This document shows, piece by piece, positions 1 to 8,883 of a DNA stretch of 21,008 nucleotides. The notes under the pieces were generated by a model. That model ran no database searches, had not been told where the DNA came from, and saw nothing but the letters and a program-made list of their open reading frames with translations. Location: positions 1 through 21,008 of the forward strand of contig JADGJG010000399.1 of assembly GCA_027596195.1 (NCBI GenBank), given 5' to 3'. The DNA comes from Podochytrium sp. JEL0797 (lineage: Eukaryota > Chytridiomycota > Chytridiomycetes > Chytridiales > Chytriomycetaceae). The position numbers and the translations under genes were made by a program. Within the stretch, counting starts at the first letter, position 1. Each line of letters begins with the position of its first letter.

Positions 1-98
1 CCCTTTTTCTATTTTTTAAAAAAAAAAATACCGGGGGGGCAAACGGGGGGGGGGGTGGGGGGGGGGGGGGGTGGCACTGGACCAAAAAAAGAACTCAC
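1..98. repeat. G-rich low-complexity tract in a truncated intron at the left edge
   Basis: G runs at 33-39, 45-55 and 57-71 are interrupted by single T bases and preceded by T- and A-runs. Read in the direction of the adjacent minus-strand dehydrogenase gene, this is the start of an intron (GTGAGT at 98-93) that turns into a long C tract. The sequence ends inside it, so the next exon is not visible. Such tracts often break assemblies, and the base order in the first 70 nt should not be trusted. Confidence 0.8.
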
Positions 99-992
99 GT
101 TCAGTAATCGCCAAACAAATCCTCTTATCCCCCATCAACACCTCGGGCACCACTTTTTTGACCATTTCCTGGCTCCCAAACGCCAAAACAGGCGGCAACC
201 CAATCACAAACCCACCCCCCAACCCGTCCGCAAACGACGGGCTTCCCAACCGCGCAATCTCTTCATGCGCAATCAGTTCGTGGAAGTAATCGAATTGGGA
301 GGGGGTGACTCCCCCGGGGAGGGTGGGGACGTATTGGAGGTGAGCGCCGGGGCCGATGCGGGACGCGAGGAGACCGGAGCGGCCCATAGCTTGGTAGAGT
401 TTGGGATCAATTTTGCCGCCATTGTCTTCGTATTCTTGGGCGTGTGGGCGGAGTTCGGTGTCCTTTTGTTTTTTTTTGTTTTTTGGGGTGGGTGGGGTGT
501 GGGTTTATTTGTCAGCGAAAACGCGAGAAATTGGAAATAGGCACATAACGCACCACAAACGAGCGAACCGCCTTTCTAAAAGCAACGTGCGACTCGTTGT
601 AGTATGGCGACTTGGTTCCCATCCAGAAAGAGTCCTCTATTCAAGAAACGAATAGAAGCGAAGTGGTCAGCAAGGGGGGGGGTCGGTTGAAAAAATCAGT
701 TACCCGCGTACGGCACCTTGGACATGCTGCCCACTTCCTGCAAAATCTTGGGCTTCTCCCCGGCAATGTTTCCGATGGCAAACTTGTTGAACTTGAGCAA
801 CACGGCGTGTCTGTGGAGAGAATAAAACTCTTCCGTGGCGTCTTTGCCGGCAGCTTCAAACAGGACGTGCTCGCCACCAGGGTGTGCAGCCACGAAGCGA
901 GTGAGGTCGTAGACAACCGAGTCGATGATGACCCACAGGTCGTCTGGCTTGTTGTGGCGCGAAACTTCGTCGCGCGTAAAGGTTTTGGACAT
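99..992 (-). CDS. Cytochrome b5-acyl-CoA dehydrogenase fusion, paralogue A (3' end missing)
   Basis: Predicted fatty acyl-CoA dehydrogenase with an N-terminal cytochrome b5 domain, a fusion known in fungi. Exons in transcript order: 992-704, 636-554, 462-99; introns are 67 and 91 nt. Exon limits match the paralogue at the right end. Residues 1-96 form the cytochrome b5 fold with the heme-ligand motif HPGGEH and a later His in LHRH. Exons 2-3 encode the start of the dehydrogenase alpha-helical domain (WMG.KSPYYNESH, then ELRPHAQEYED and FADGLGGGFVIGLPP). The FAD/acyl-CoA active-site region lies beyond the window. The ATG at 992 is chosen because it begins a complete b5 domain and matches the paralogue. 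The gene is co-directional with VMS1, whose stop lies 217 nt upstream. Family assignment is firm; the substrate is not known. Confidence 0.88.
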
Positions 993-1030
993 GTTTTTTT
1001 TGTTACAATTACGGGGTCCAAACGAAGCCG

Positions 1031-1069
1031 AGTGCCACACACACACACCAACTCTCGGTGTGTGGCACT
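1031..1069. promoter_or_regulatory. 12-bp inverted repeat upstream of dehydrogenase paralogue A
   Basis: AGTGCCACACAC (1031-1042) and its exact complement GTGTGTGGCACT (1058-1069) flank a 15-nt spacer, 39 nt upstream of the ATG at 992. The AGTGCCAC core also occurs at 20013-20020, 12 nt before the start codon of paralogue B. It could be a factor-binding site or a 5' UTR hairpin; function is inferred only from position. Confidence 0.4.
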
Positions 1070-1132
1070 TTGTTCCATCTCGATATTTGTCATCGTGATT
1101 TGTAATTGTTGGTGGAGCTTACATCGCGTTTT

Positions 1133-1140
1133 TTTTTATA
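1133..1140 (-). promoter_or_regulatory. Possible TATA box for paralogue A, or poly(A) element of VMS1
   Basis: On the minus strand the sequence reads TATAAAAA, 140 nt upstream of the dehydrogenase ATG and 70 nt downstream of the VMS1 stop. It lies between two co-directional genes and could serve either as promoter element or as A-rich 3' end signal. The sequence does not decide. Confidence 0.3.
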
Positions 1141-1209
1141 TTTTCCCATTCAACATCCCTCATCCAAAAACACACCAACACACGCTTCAATCCCCTTGTA
1201 CTTCTCAAA

Positions 1210-3303
1210 TCAATTGTGCAACACAATCTGATTCCGCACGCAGTCCATCGAACAGTACTTGTACTGAAACTTTTCAAACGTCGAGGCCGGCGTCAAGACT
1301 TTAGCGCAGTTGCTGCATTTGTTTTGTTGCGCGCGGAACCGGGCTTCTGCTGCGAGAGCTCTGGTTTGTGGGAGGGAAAGGTAAAAACGATGAGATACTA
1401 AAGAAATGAGACGAGGGTGCACCCGCACCCACTCGCGAGAGCGCGCATATACTCGCGCTCGCGCGCACACCCACAAAAATAAACAGACAAAATACCTCTT
1501 CTCACGATCCAACTGCATCCTCCTCTCGGGCGTCATCCCAATCGCATCCCTCGCCGACTTCCCCAACTTTCCCACCACACTCGCCTTCCGTGCCGCCTCA
1601 GCCCGTTCCTCCTCGACCTGCCGGATCCTCGCCTCTTCCACACCCCTCTTCTCCTCCGCCTCCTTGCGCTTCGCATCCAACGACTCCTTCTGCTTGAGTT
1701 TCTGCTTTCGCTTCTTTTCACGCTCTTTTTCCTTTTGTTGGTCTTCGAGTTCTTTGGTCAAGGGAGAGGGCACGAGTGCGTCGGTGATCCAGTCGAATTT
1801 GGAGGATGTGTCGGCTGCAAAGGCGCGGCGGAATGCGTCGCGGACTTCCTTTGTTTCGGCCACAGCGTATGCGGGTGGGACAGGTTTCGCAGAAACGGAA
1901 GAAGAGGAATCGGGAGCGTCCTCGTCTCCTTCGACCTTTAAACCGCCGCCGCGAATCGTGGGATCAGCGCCGTTCGCGAGGAGGTACGCGACCACATCGT
2001 GGGCGCCGGATGAGCTCGCAACGTGGAGGAGGGTCGTGCCGTGTCGTGGTTCAAGGTGTGTGTTGATGAGGGCTGCGAGGGAGGTTGGGGAGTCCGAGTG
2101 AGCGGCAAGGTCGCGACGCACGAGGTCAAGTTTGTTGCGTTTGCAAAAGTCGAGGAGTTTGGGGAAGGGTTCCGGCGGTGGGAGGAGTTTGGGGGCTTGC
2201 TTTGGGGAGGCCGTGGCGGGAGGGGTGGAGGAGAGGGAGAGGGAGTCGAGGAGGGAGGTGGGGGGTTTCGGGGTGGGATTTGGGGCGGGGATGTAGTCTG
2301 TGATGGTGACTGTGGTGAGTTCGGTGAATGCGCGCGTGAGTTCGGGGATGGTCGGGCGGTTTGTGATGAAGGGGAAGCTGCGGACGCGTGGGTCAGATGA
2401 GGAGAGGAGGGTTGGGTTGAAGTAGACGATTTTGCGGGCGTTTCGCGGTGGACAACGCACAAAGATGCGGGTGGATGCTTTGAGGTATGGTTCCCAATCA
2501 GTCAGCAGGGCTTGGATGTCCTGGATCAGCATCATTTCGTTGTGGCGACGCAGGTTTGAACCGGCCGAGTTTGCCTTTCCTTTTGCGTTGTCAGAGGCAG
2601 ACTGGGCCCCGCCCTGTTTTCTGCGCGTAGTGTATCGGTGGAAGGTCTTGTGGACAAGCAGGGTGGGTGCTGGTTCTGCGGTGGCGGCGACAACGGCAGC
2701 TGCAAAATGCCCCGCTGAAAACATGAGCAGGGTCCAGACGGGCGGCGACACCTGGTTGGCGCGCAGAGAACACTGCAGCAAGGCGAGTTCTTTGACGAGT
2801 GTCGCTGCGACTGGCGCTGTTTTCTGGGGCAGCAGCAGGGCCTTGAAGACGGCGAGTTGTTTGTTTTCGCCAAACCGAAACGCCACTTTTGGCTTCCCCT
2901 TCGTGGCCACTTTGTCTTCGTCAACGTCTTCGTCCGAAAGTTGCGCCTCGTCTTCGTCCGAAGAAGACTCATCGCCGTCGCCACGCAACGCAAAGTCGTC
3001 GAACCCGAGTGCGTCGCGCTTCCGCCGCCGTCGCTGCAAATTCGCAACGTGCCATGCGCTGCGGAAGTGCGTGTGCTGCGATTCCACTGACTCGAATGCT
3101 GCAACTCCGCACAGCGAGCATCCTGAAAGCGTGTCGCTCTCAACATCCGCAACATCCGCAACTTCAGCTACTGACGTCTCAACAACGGCATCCAGCGACG
3201 AGTCCGCCTCGCTCTGCGTGGCAATCTGAGACAGGATCGACTGCGGGATCGCAAACACAGAGTACTTGATGGGTGCGGAGGAGGGTGCTTGACCACCGGC
3301 CAT
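1210..3303 (-). CDS. VMS1: Vms1/ANKZF1-type peptidyl-tRNA hydrolase of ribosome-associated quality control
   Basis: Predicted to release nascent chains from stalled 60S ribosomes and to recruit Cdc48/p97, including at mitochondria. Two exons, 3303-1496 and 1360-1210, around a 135-nt intron (GTATTT...CAG) encode 652 aa. Visible in order: a C2H2-like finger (C62, C65, H77-H85 region); an acidic stretch 110-130; the VLRF1 catalytic domain (about 185-335) with the GGAQ motif at 231-234, whose Gln matches the essential Gln of Vms1/ANKZF1; one or two ankyrin-like repeats (about 420-455); a Lys/Glu-rich coiled coil (about 515-575); a Cdc48-binding VIM motif RX5AAX2R at 600-610; and a terminal CxxC...CxxxC zinc finger as in human ANKZF1. 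The ATG at 3303 is the one nearest the first conserved residues. All expected parts are present. Identification is strong. Confidence 0.95.
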   Translation of the reverse strand: MAGGQAPSSAPIKYSVFAIPQSILSQIATQSEADSSLDAVVETSVAEVADVADVESDTLSGCSLCGVAAFESVESQHTHFRSAWHVANLQRRRRKRDALGFDDFALRGDGDESSSDEDEAQLSDEDVDEDKVATKGKPKVAFRFGENKQLAVFKALLLPQKTAPVAATLVKELALLQCSLRANQVSPPVWTLLMFSAGHFAAAVVAATAEPAPTLLVHKTFHRYTTRRKQGGAQSASDNAKGKANSAGSNLRRHNEMMLIQDIQALLTDWEPYLKASTRIFVRCPPRNARKIVYFNPTLLSSSDPRVRSFPFITNRPTIPELTRAFTELTTVTITDYIPAPNPTPKPPTSLLDSLSLSSTPPATASPKQAPKLLPPPEPFPKLLDFCKRNKLDLVRRDLAAHSDSPTSLAALINTHLEPRHGTTLLHVASSSGAHDVVAYLLANGADPTIRGGGLKVEGDEDAPDSSSSVSAKPVPPAYAVAETKEVRDAFRRAFAADTSSKFDWITDALVPSPLTKELEDQQKEKEREKKRKQKLKQKESLDAKRKEAEEKRGVEEARIRQVEEERAEAARKASVVGKLGKSARDAIGMTPERRMQLDREKRYFVCLFLWVCARARVYARSREWVRVHPRLISLVSHRFYLSLPQTRALAAEARFRAQQNKCSNCAKVLTPASTFEKFQYKYCSMDCVRNQIVLHN

Positions 3304-3602
3304 GTTTTTTCGATTTTTTGGTGTTCGCAGTTTCGAAATGGAACAAGCCAGAACAAGCTGCCAAAACAGCTGAACCACAGTTTACCACAAAGTGTTAAAA
3401 GTGACTGCTCACCAATATCGACTGTGTGGCAAAGCAAATGAATACGTGCACAGGCGCGTTTTCCGCGATTTTGTGACAACAACACGCGCTTTGGCAGCCA
3501 ATAATGTCAATTGGTTGTCGCCGATGATTCCACCAATTCCAATATTCCGTCATTGGATCGCCGACTTCTGACAATTATTCTTTCTCGCCAAAAAACGCGA
3601 AG
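3304..3602. promoter_or_regulatory. Divergent intergenic region between VMS1 and the LRR gene
   Basis: 299 nt separate the VMS1 start (minus) from the first usable LRR ATG (plus). I see no clear TATA box and no convincing exon. A signal-peptide exon for the LRR gene would be expected here, but each ATG I followed (for example 3504 and 3525) soon meets a stop. Confidence 0.5.
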
Positions 3603-6600
3603 ATGATGCCGGATTGCACAGTGTTTCATCAAGCACTTCCTCAGCTTTTCACGCTTCCAGGGAATGGAACTTCGTGTTGCTCCCTCTTTCCGCAGTATCT
3701 GACTTGTGTAAACGGAGTCGTGTCCGCGCTGTAAGTTTATTTTCCCCAAGAAGGGAAGAACACAACTAACTCATACCCCGCCCCACTTTTCATTCAAGTT
3801 CTGCAAACGGGTCATCAAGTACCACAACCCCAAACACGTTGACTTCAATTCCCGCTACGATCGCGGCTCTGACCCAAATCAATTCCATGCAAACAATATC
3901 TCTCACGGGATTCAACATGAGCGGCAACAATATCCCGGCTGAAATCTTCCAAATGAATACGATCATGACCATGTACAAATAATCTTCTTTGGGGCTGCCC
4001 TTGTTTGGACCCGCGCGTTGTCGTTTCTCGCGCTAAATTTCCACTCGTCTATTTTTTACAGCAATTTGTCAGGAAACGGTCTTACTGGAAACATTCCAAC
4101 CAATTTTTCCGCCCCCGACAGTCGCTTGTCCACACTGATTCTTTCCAACAACCAACTAACGGGTTCTATTCCCTCAAAATTTGGCCAAATGACCAACTTT
4201 GTGACCTTGTGTGTGTTTACCTTCAAAAATTTGACAGTCCCTTTTTTTAACAAGAAAGCTAGCAACGCAGCCAACAATAAACTCACGGGCACCATCCCTA
4301 CTTCTTTTTGGTTGTCCCGAGTGGGAACCTTGCAACTCAACAACAACCAGTTAAATGGAAGCCTTGTCGTGCCACCCAATTACACGCAGAACAATTTGAA
4401 CAGACTCGAGTTGCAAAACAACACGTTGACGGGATCTCTAGCAAATCTGGCGAGCAGTATGATGTCTCTGAGATATATGTGAGTTTTTAAACATGAAAAC
4501 GAATTGCGGAGTTGAAAAACACGAAAAAACAGCGATGTTTCCAACAACCGCTTTGTTGGCGCCATTCCAACCAACTTGCAAGCTTCCTCTGTCAACCTCG
4601 ACAACAACTTCTTTTCGGGTGCGAGTCCAAACACCAACTACCCAACCGCAATGAATTGCTTGACGAGCCAAAACGGCACGCTGGACGCGAACCTCGGGTG
4701 TTGTTCCACGGGAACCCTCGGAGACACAAACAACTGCGGCTCCTGTGGATCCCCATGTCTTGGGTTCGGCCACAACTGCATCAACAACCAATGTCAAGTC
4801 ACGAACGTTGCAGAATGTTACTCCATCGCCGACGCGTTTCCAAACATCTTTGATGGATCGTTGGATTGTTGTGTCACTGCAAACTCTTTTGTGCAAGTAG
4901 ATTGTTTGCCTGCGTTTCAGTCCAGTGTGGTGGCTGTGGTGGCTCTTAATATGGGCTCTGTTCCTGTGACGATTGGAGCTTTGGGAAATATGACGCACTT
5001 GGCGTCTCTTCGCTTCCAATTTACGAACGGATCGATTCCAACGGAGATTGGTCTCATCACGAGCCTGACCAACTTGTTGAGTTTGAATTTTTTTTGCCTC
5101 GATTTTTGAATGCAGCTGAACCAACTTTTTTTTATATTCTCGCAGGGAGCTTGACGAAAACACGGGTTCTCCGGTTGGCCCTTTCCCAACCGAAATCGGA
5201 ATGTTGACCAATTTAATCACGTTGAGCGTCGCGGCAAACCTGTCTGGAGTGATTCCCACCGAAATCGGACACTTGACGAAACTCGAATCCCTCACAGTCA
5301 CGAAAGCAGATTTTTCAGCCCTTGGACAGACCCTTCCCACACAAATCGGATTGATGGCGAGCTTGACTACATTGTAAAGCTCTGAGCAGTATGTCGGAAG
5401 CAAATAACAACTAACTCGGACATTCGTATCCCCCCCCCCCCCAGGACTCTGGCCTCCAGCGGAATTTCGGGCCTAATTCCAACCCAATTGGGAAATTTGG
5501 CAGCTTTGCAAAGTGTGGATTTGTCGTACAACAGTCTCTCTGGAAGCATCCCGTCACAACTTTCGAATTGTGTTTCTTTGAACAACCTGAATCTCGGATT
5601 CAATCAATTGTCGGGCTCAATCCCGGACGCGTTGCTCGCGATGCCAATGCTTCCTTTCAACAAGTACCGGGTTTTGTAAGTACTTTTTATCTAGTAATTT
5701 TTTTTTGCTGTCACTAATCTGTTTTCCAGTTATTTGAACAATAACAATCTGATGGGGCCCGTGCACGTTTCATCCAACACTCAATACTCCTTATCCCTCC
5801 AAAACAACTTGCTTTCAGGATTATCAAACTCACTCATCACAAACGCAACCTTCAACTGTTTCCAAGGCGTTGCCCCTTCGCAACTGAATCCGCTCTGCTG
5901 TGGCGGCATTTGCACCGGATTCGGAAAACTGTGTTCGAATAACGTGTGTCTCGTGACGAACATGACGAGCTGTGCTGTTTTTAGTGGCGTGTTTGCGGGG
6001 GTCAATGCGACGTCGGATTGCTGCGTTTTCTCGTATTCGGGTGTGGCGAGTGCAATTTGTGGGCAAGCTGTTAACTCGACGAGTAATGATATAGTTGCCA
6101 TGTGAGTGTTTTTTTTCTTCCGTGTTTTCGACAATACGATGAAAATTTCAACATCTGACTGGATCGGAATTTGGGCAACAGAAATATCAACTCTGGAACC
6201 ATTCCAACCACCATTGGCCTCCTCAATCAATTGCCGAACCTGCAATCAATAACTGCTTATCCACTCGTTAATGGAACCGTTCCAACTCAAATCGGTGCCC
6301 TCGCGGGATTAAAGACGTTACGTCTGCAGACCAGCAATAGTGGACCCATTCCAACAGAGATTGGAAAGATGACCAGTCTTGTCTCCCTTTTTATTGGGTT
6401 CAACAAGATGGGTGGATCGATCCCAACAGAGATTGGAATGATGAGCCAATTATTAAGCATAACGATTTCGGGTGCCGGGTTCAATGGGTCGCTTCCCACC
6501 CAACTTGGGTTGCTCACAAAGCTTCAGCAACTGTAAGAAAAAAAGGATTTATTTCTTTCCCTTTCTCCTTAAATAATCTCTTTAATTTTTTTAAGCTATA

Positions 6601-8218
6601 TCTACGACACCCAAATCACCGGCTCCATCCCACCCCAACTCGGAATCAACCAACAAACCTCCGCCACCTTCTTCCTCAGCTTCAACCGCCTCACAGGACC
6701 CATGCCCACTCTGCCATTCAACAACCAGACCGTGACGCTTACTGTTGAGCACAACTTTCTCTCCTCAGCCCCGTTTGAGGGACTCCCCGGATTTCAGGGC
6801 AAGATTGGCAATGTGACGGTACATGGGCTGTGGAACTGCGTTGCTGGGGAATTGAATACCGCGAACGAGAATCCAAACTGTTGTACCAATGGCACCTTGG
6901 GTGATCACAACAATTGTGGCACATGTGGAACCAACTGCACAGGAACATGCTCCAACAACGCGTGTGTTTCTCCTTCCACAACTTCCACCCTCCTGTCCGT
7001 CAGTTCGCGTCCCTTCACGGGGATAGCGAGCAGCACCAACACCTTTATGCAAAGCACAGCATCGGCAACTGAATCAGCGAGTGTCGTGAATCACGATTGT
7101 GCGACCATCGTTTCTTCGTTCTCGTCGTACAATTTTGGAATTGATTGCTCAACGTTGGTATTGAATGTGACGATCCCGTTGAACCCGAGTTCGTCTTCTT
7201 CCCGCCGGAAGAAGCGGAGAGGAACAGGTGGGGCGTTTTTGCAGTTTGTGAATGGACGGGCGGTGCAAGCGTGAGTCTTTTGGTCGCAGTTTTTCAATTT
7301 CAGATCTACTAACGCACACACTCACTCACTCACTCACGGCAGCGTATTCGCAAACTTGGGAATCACAGGCTCCATTCCAGCATCCCTTGGCTCGTTGTCG
7401 GCATTGTCGAATCTGGACTTTTCGGGCTGCGCGTTGAGTGGACCCATTCCTTCTGCTCTTGGACAACTCACTGCGTTGACCAATCTGTTTGTGTTTCTTT
7501 TCTTCTCTCTTGCTTTTCGGCATTTTTAACCTCTAAAAAACGGATAGGAACTTTGCCGGAAACGCGTTGACGGGTGGGATTCCACCTGCTTTGGCTCAAT
7601 GCACGTTGCTTCAGAATTTGTGAGCCAACCCCCGCAGCCCCCCCTCGCGTCATGTTTCCTATCGACATCTCTAAAAACATTTTCTATACTTTTTGCAGAG
7701 ACTTGTCTGGAAACTCGTTGAGTGGTCCCATTCCGGCTGCACTGGCTGCCCTGACGAACTTGAAATCAATGTGGGCACCACAAATATGTTTATGATGGCT
7801 GATGTTTTATGTTATTTTTTTTAGCTCCTTGGTTGGAAACTCTGGTCTCACCGGATCACTTCCACCCGCGTTGGTCGCAATCATTATCAACAGCGGAGGA
7901 ACGGTGTAAGTGAACTCGTAGCAGTTATTATTCCTCCATTCACATTGACATTTTCACAATAGGAAAACGGGCTCTCCAGAAGCCAACAAACTCGTCAACT
8001 GCGGGTCAATTTCGCAAGACGGCACATTTGCCAATGCTGAATACGAACCATATTGGATCGCGTATCTCAATGGTCAAGATCTCGAGAGCATGTTTAAAAA
8101 TTCGGGCAACTTTGCCGAACCCGACTATTGGTTACAGAGATTCGAGTCGTATGCGAGAGACCTGTCTTGGTGCTTGAAGTATCGGCCTGGGTTGCCATAC
8201 GCGTTTCAACTCGCTTGA
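3603..8218 (+). CDS. Large multi-module leucine-rich-repeat protein with cysteine-rich spacers
   Basis: Fifteen exons: 3603-3730, 3820-3972, 4062-4208, 4263-4478, 4533-5075, 5146-5373, 5445-5675, 5730-6101, 6182-6532, 6596-7270, 7343-7486, 7548-7619, 7699-7770, 7825-7905, 7963-8218; 1222 aa. Repeats follow the plant-type LxxLxLxxNxLxGxIPxxxG pattern. Four LRR blocks each begin with a cap of the form C-x15-19-CC-x8-11-C (about residues 5-35, then DNA 4813-4905, 5968-6060 and a degenerate one at 7095-7155). Blocks 1-3 end in Cys-rich modules (DNA about 4650-4797, 5850-5955, 6835-6967). Every intron is phase 2 and most fall inside the LxL core; exons 12 and 13 are exactly 72 nt, one repeat each. 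No transmembrane segment or kinase domain follows; the last about 80 residues are unfamiliar. No signal peptide is visible at the chosen start, so a 5' exon may be missing. Role: probably extracellular recognition or wall protein (inference). Confidence 0.85.
4650..4797 (+). other. Cys-rich module 1 of the LRR protein (STIG1-like)
   Basis: Within exon 5 the protein shows NC-x13-CC, then GTLGDTNNCGSCGSPC and two further Cys ending in INNQC. The spacing resembles the Cys signature of STIG1-type domains (NCGxCGxxC...CxxGxC). It closes LRR block 1 and directly precedes the next cysteine cap. Confidence 0.6.
5431..5442 (+). repeat. C12 tract serving as the polypyrimidine tract of LRR intron 6
   Basis: An uninterrupted run of 12 C sits directly before the AG acceptor of exon 7. 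Most other introns in this gene use T-rich tracts. It shows that C homopolymers occur naturally in introns here, relevant to the homopolymers at the window ends. Confidence 0.7.
5850..5955 (+). other. Cys-rich module 2 of the LRR protein (shortened)
   Basis: Exon 8 encodes NC-x12-CC followed by GGICTGFGKLCSNNVC. Compared with modules 1 and 3 the central GTLGDxNNCGxCG segment is missing, so this copy appears internally deleted. It lies between LRR block 2 and the third cysteine cap. Confidence 0.55.
6835..6967 (+). other. Cys-rich module 3 of the LRR protein (STIG1-like)
   Basis: Exon 10 encodes NC-x13-CC, GTLGDHNNCGTCGTNC and TGTCSNNAC. It closely matches module 1, then runs into a Ser/Thr-rich linker (about 6970-7080) and a basic patch RRKKRR near 7200-7220 before LRR block 4. 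Confidence 0.6.
7316..7337 (+). repeat. CACT microsatellite in LRR intron 10
   Basis: About five tandem CACT units lie just upstream of the acceptor at 7342. The repeat forms the pyrimidine-mixed 3' part of the intron and could vary in length without affecting the protein. Confidence 0.7.
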
Positions 8219-8355
8219 ATAAATAAAGATTTTTCGTACAACTCGGTCAAATTGTTTCCGGCCGTGAAAATGTCCTTGTCAAGGCCCGATTGGAATTGGT
8301 TTCCTTCAATTTCTTCGGGGGCGGGTTGCAGCTCTTTCCAGAATTGGAGGTTCAT
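8206..8355 (-). CDS. Possible 49-aa small ORF antisense to the LRR 3' end
   Basis: An ATG at 8355 opens a 49-residue frame (begins MNLQFWKELQPAPEE, ends SLFIQAS) with no recognisable domain. Its stop lies inside the last LRR exon, so the two reading frames overlap tail-to-tail by 13 nt. The frame stays open 5' of the ATG for 18 more codons, so it could instead be the last exon of a spliced minus-strand gene. A short upstream ORF overlaps its ATG. I do not recognise it; it may be noise. Confidence 0.2.
   Translation of the reverse strand: MNLQFWKELQPAPEEIEGNQFQSGLDKDIFTAGNNLTELYEKSLFIQAS
8218..8227 (+). terminator. Overlapping poly(A) signals of the LRR gene
   Basis: AATAAATAAA contains two AATAAA hexamers, the first sharing its first base with the TGA stop codon. 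The 3' UTR of this gene is therefore predicted to be very short. Confidence 0.65.
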
Positions 8356-8883
8356 GGCGTTTGGGGTTCCATTTTTAAGAAGCAGAGGGCTATTTTTTGT
8401 TTTGGCCAGCAATCACACGGAAACACGGAAAAGCTGTATAACCGTCTTTATTTGACTTGTGTATGTGTACGGATCACACGCGAGGTTGGTCTCTGTTGTG
8501 CGCGTCTGAGTCGAAATGCGGGGGTTGCGTTTCAGCGTTTGGGTTTATGGCGAGCTGTATCCTTTCTTCCCACAATCGGGTTTCAGACTTTCACGAGCCG
8601 GTTGGAGCCTGCCGTTGCTCCCACGCGAGCCACGGTGCTCCTGTGAAATTTGGCAAGGTTTTTCGGACGAAAAGGATCAAATCCGAACACTTCAATGGCC
8701 GAACTGTGACCTCGGCCCTCCGTCAAAAACACACCATCAAAACTCGAAAGAAAGCCTGGTCGAGTCAATCTCCCGCGAGCTGGACGCGTCGATTGGATTG
8801 GACTCGAATCCTTTGATTTTCCAACGGCATTTATGGGACGACACGAAACGAACAAAAAATGTATTTATTGAGCAAGAACTACT
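8219..8883. other. Convergent intergenic region, no confident gene
   Basis: This 665-nt stretch lies between the ends of the LRR gene (+) and DNAJC11 (-). It contains the DNAJC11 poly(A) signal near 8864-8869 and a second minus-strand AATAAA at 8447-8452, 137 nt downstream of a minus-strand stop at 8583. That second signal suggests another minus-strand transcript, but the open frame 8583-8855 has no in-frame ATG. An ATG-started 123-codon plus-strand frame (8516-8887) runs into the DNAJC11 stop and has no recognisable motif. Neither is supported well enough to call. Confidence 0.4.
8864..8869 (-). terminator. Poly(A) signal of DNAJC11
   Basis: AATAAA on the minus strand, about 15 nt past the TAG stop at 8886-8884. 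The spacing fits a short 3' UTR. Confidence 0.6.

Noticed and set aside
641..1093. Minus-strand frame overlapping cytochrome b5 exon 1 with an earlier ATG at 1093
   Set aside because: It is the out-of-frame shadow of exon 1; the real frame is fixed by the heme-binding motif and the paralogue. It might act as an upstream ORF if transcription starts that early, but nothing supports this.
3603..8218. Several separate LRR genes instead of one
   Set aside because: All 14 junctions join in the same phase, no internal stop followed by a promoter and signal peptide appears, and only one terminal poly(A) signal cluster is clear.
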